Shown piece after piece: positions 62,668 to 64,000 of a stretch of 64,000 bases of DNA. The notes beneath the pieces were generated by a model, which made no database searches, was not told where the DNA came from, and saw only the letters and a program-made list of their open reading frames with translations. A program made the position numbers and the translations under genes. Source of the DNA: Streptomyces sp. yr375. GTDB lineage: Bacteria; Actinomycetota; Actinomycetes; Streptomycetales; Streptomycetaceae. How positions within the stretch are numbered: position 1 is the first letter of the stretch; each line of letters begins with the position of its first letter. Location: assembly GCF_900110755.1 (NCBI RefSeq), contig NZ_FOFF01000001.1, forward strand, positions 1 through 64,000. Reading direction: 5' to 3'.

Positions 62668-64000
62668 TCAGTACGTCCAGCGGTACGCCGCGGCCACCCG
62701 CTCGTCGTCGAACCCGTCGACGGCGTCGATCTCGCCCTGCCGTACGGCGCTCACCGCGTCGGCGAGGACCGGGCCGAGCGCGGCCCGCAGCACCTCGTCC
62801 GCCCGGAACGCGGCGACGGCCTCGGCGAGCGAGGCCGGCAGCCGGCGTACGCCCCGGGCGGCGGCCTCGGCCGCGCCGAGCCGCACCGGATCGCCGTCCG
62901 TCTCCGCCGGCAGGACGGCCCCCGCCGCCAGCCCGTCCAGCCCGGCGGCGATCAGGCAGCCGAGGGCGAGATACGGGTTGGCGGCCAGGTCGACCGGCTT
63001 GACCTCGAGGTTCGCCTGCGCCGCGCGATGCCCGGCCGTACCCCGTACCAGACGCAGCGCGCACTCGCGGGTCTCCAGGCCCCAGGCGGTGAACACCCCC
63101 GCCCACTGGGAGGGTTTGAGCCGCAGATAGCTCGCCGGGCTCGGCGCGGTCACCGCCGTGAGGGCCGGCAGCCGGGCCAGCACACCGGCCGCGAACGCCT
63201 CGGCGTCGGCCGTCATGCCGTGCCGCCGCGCACCGCCCGCGTGCAGGTTGACGCCGTCGCGCCAGGCGGAGAGGTGGACGTGCCCGCCGTTGCCGACGCC
63301 CTCCGCGACGACCGCGGGGGAGAAGGAGACGCGCAGACCGTGGCGCAGGGCCACCGCGCGGATCGTCTGGCGGACGAGGACGCTGCGGTCGGCCGCCGCG
63401 ACCGGGTCCAGGGCCCCGACGGAGATCTCGAACTGGCCGGGCGCGTACTCGGGATGGATCTGGTCGACGTCCACGCCCTGCGCCGCGCACGCGGCCAGCA
63501 GGTCGGCGGTGTACGCGCTCAGCTCGACCTGGCGCGTCGCGCTGTACGCCGGTCCGGTCGTCGCCGGGACGAACTCGCCGGGGGGCGCCGAGTCCAGGCC
63601 GACCGCCCACTCGATCTCGATGGCCGCCTTGAAGGCGAGACCGTGCGCGTCGGCCGCGTCCGCGACGACGCGGCGCAGGAAGGTGCGCGAGCAGCCCGGG
63701 TGCCGGCCGCCGTCCTGGGTGACGCGGTCGACCGGCGCCCACGCCCAGCCGGGCTGCCCCGCCAGGGCCACGAGCCGGTCGAGGTCCGGGTACAGCCGCA
63801 GGTCGCCGTCCGGGGAGCCCAGCACATCGGTCGTGACGATGCGGTCGTCGGCGAGGAACGTGTCGAACACCGGGGACATCCCGACGCCCCGGGCCACCGC
63901 CGAGGCCAGCCCCGCCGTGGGGATCGACTTCACCCGGCCGACGCCCGCCGTGTCGACATAGGCGAGGACGATGCCGTGCACGCCCCGGCCGGACAGCTCG
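62668..64000 (-). CDS. Glutamine-synthetase-like protein, 5' end outside the window
   Basis: At least 444 residues are present and the frame runs off the right edge (reading ELSGRG before the GTG at 63981), so the start is outside. Segments typical of GlnA-like proteins are AAIEIEWAV near 120, QIHPEYAPGQFEISVG, GNGGHVHLSAW near 230 and APSPASYLRLKPSQWAG near 285. This group includes gamma-glutamyl amine ligases rather than the classical glutamine synthetase; lack of the full consensus fits that. It is the partner of the amidohydrolase gene. Confidence 0.75.
   Translation of the reverse strand, partial: ELSGRGVHGIVLAYVDTAGVGRVKSIPTAGLASAVARGVGMSPVFDTFLADDRIVTTDVLGSPDGDLRLYPDLDRLVALAGQPGWAWAPVDRVTQDGGRHPGCSRTFLRRVVADAADAHGLAFKAAIEIEWAVGLDSAPPGEFVPATTGPAYSATRQVELSAYTADLLAACAAQGVDVDQIHPEYAPGQFEISVGALDPVAAADRSVLVRQTIRAVALRHGLRVSFSPAVVAEGVGNGGHVHLSAWRDGVNLHAGGARRHGMTADAEAFAAGVLARLPALTAVTAPSPASYLRLKPSQWAGVFTAWGLETRECALRLVRGTAGHRAAQANLEVKPVDLAANPYLALGCLIAAGLDGLAAGAVLPAETDGDPVRLGAAEAAARGVRRLPASLAEAVAAFRADEVLRAALGPVLADAVSAVRQGEIDAVDGFDDERVAAAYRWTY

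Overview
The window is chromosomal DNA of a Streptomyces-type actinomycete. This rests on very high GC with G/C-rich third codon positions, GTG and TTG starts, many 1-4 base start/stop overlaps, a complete conservon, AfsR-like and XRE-cupin regulators, and a Streptomyces-style hopanoid operon. Gene order resembles, from memory and unverified, the right-arm hopanoid region of S. coelicolor.

Layout. 1-462: 3' end of an IS transposase and the tail of a gene it may have hit. 485-9543: D-amino-acid oxidase, ABC-F ATPase, Tex, a crotonase, a sensor-kinase-like ATPase, isopentenyl-diphosphate isomerase and a cation-efflux carrier; the convergent ABC-F/Tex 3' junction carries degenerate tandem copies of itself. 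9730-18120: UDP-glucose 4-epimerase, then a co-directional, overlapping six-gene set (two CDP-alcohol phosphotransferases, a cytidylyltransferase-like protein, a glycerol-1-phosphate-dehydrogenase-like protein, a family 2 glycosyltransferase, a TagGH-like ABC exporter). It looks like a complete route to an uncharacterised polyol-phosphate cell-surface product and is the best candidate here for an undescribed system.

18419-31359: hopanoid operon: hpnC, hpnD, a 50-residue small protein, hpnE, polyprenyl synthase, squalene-hopene cyclase, hpnG, hpnH, ispG, dxs and a class III aminotransferase. Precursor supply (dxs, ispG, prenyl synthase), squalene formation (hpnCDE), cyclisation and side-chain addition (hpnH, hpnG, aminotransferase) are encoded together, and idi lies 10 kb upstream. 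It is followed by an XRE-cupin regulator with two tandem operators and a 40-residue membrane protein.

32240-42171: tyrosine phosphatase, GH36 alpha-galactosidase (two DnaA boxes lie between them), a LysM-M23 peptidase behind a c-di-AMP riboswitch, SGNH hydrolase, SIMPL protein, TetR regulator, amino-acid dehydrogenase with a palindromic operator, and a metallo-beta-lactamase-fold protein. 42172-51400: a lower-GC stretch with two micro-ORFs, a truncated AfsR-like regulator, a conservon (CvnA-D plus a GAF protein) with repeat-rich extensions, and a GPP34 protein. 51674-55319: threonine catabolism (tdh-kbl), a LysR regulator and an MmcQ/YjbR protein.

55429-58156: tRNA-Pro(GGG), then a class II terpene cyclase with only fragments of a class I terpene synthase and of dxs upstream, the wreck of a diterpenoid-type locus. 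58157-64000: ECF sigma factor with a His-rich repeat, MurJ-like flippase, ferredoxin-like protein, NUDIX-like protein, and an amidohydrolase beside a glutamine-synthetase-like gene that runs off the end.
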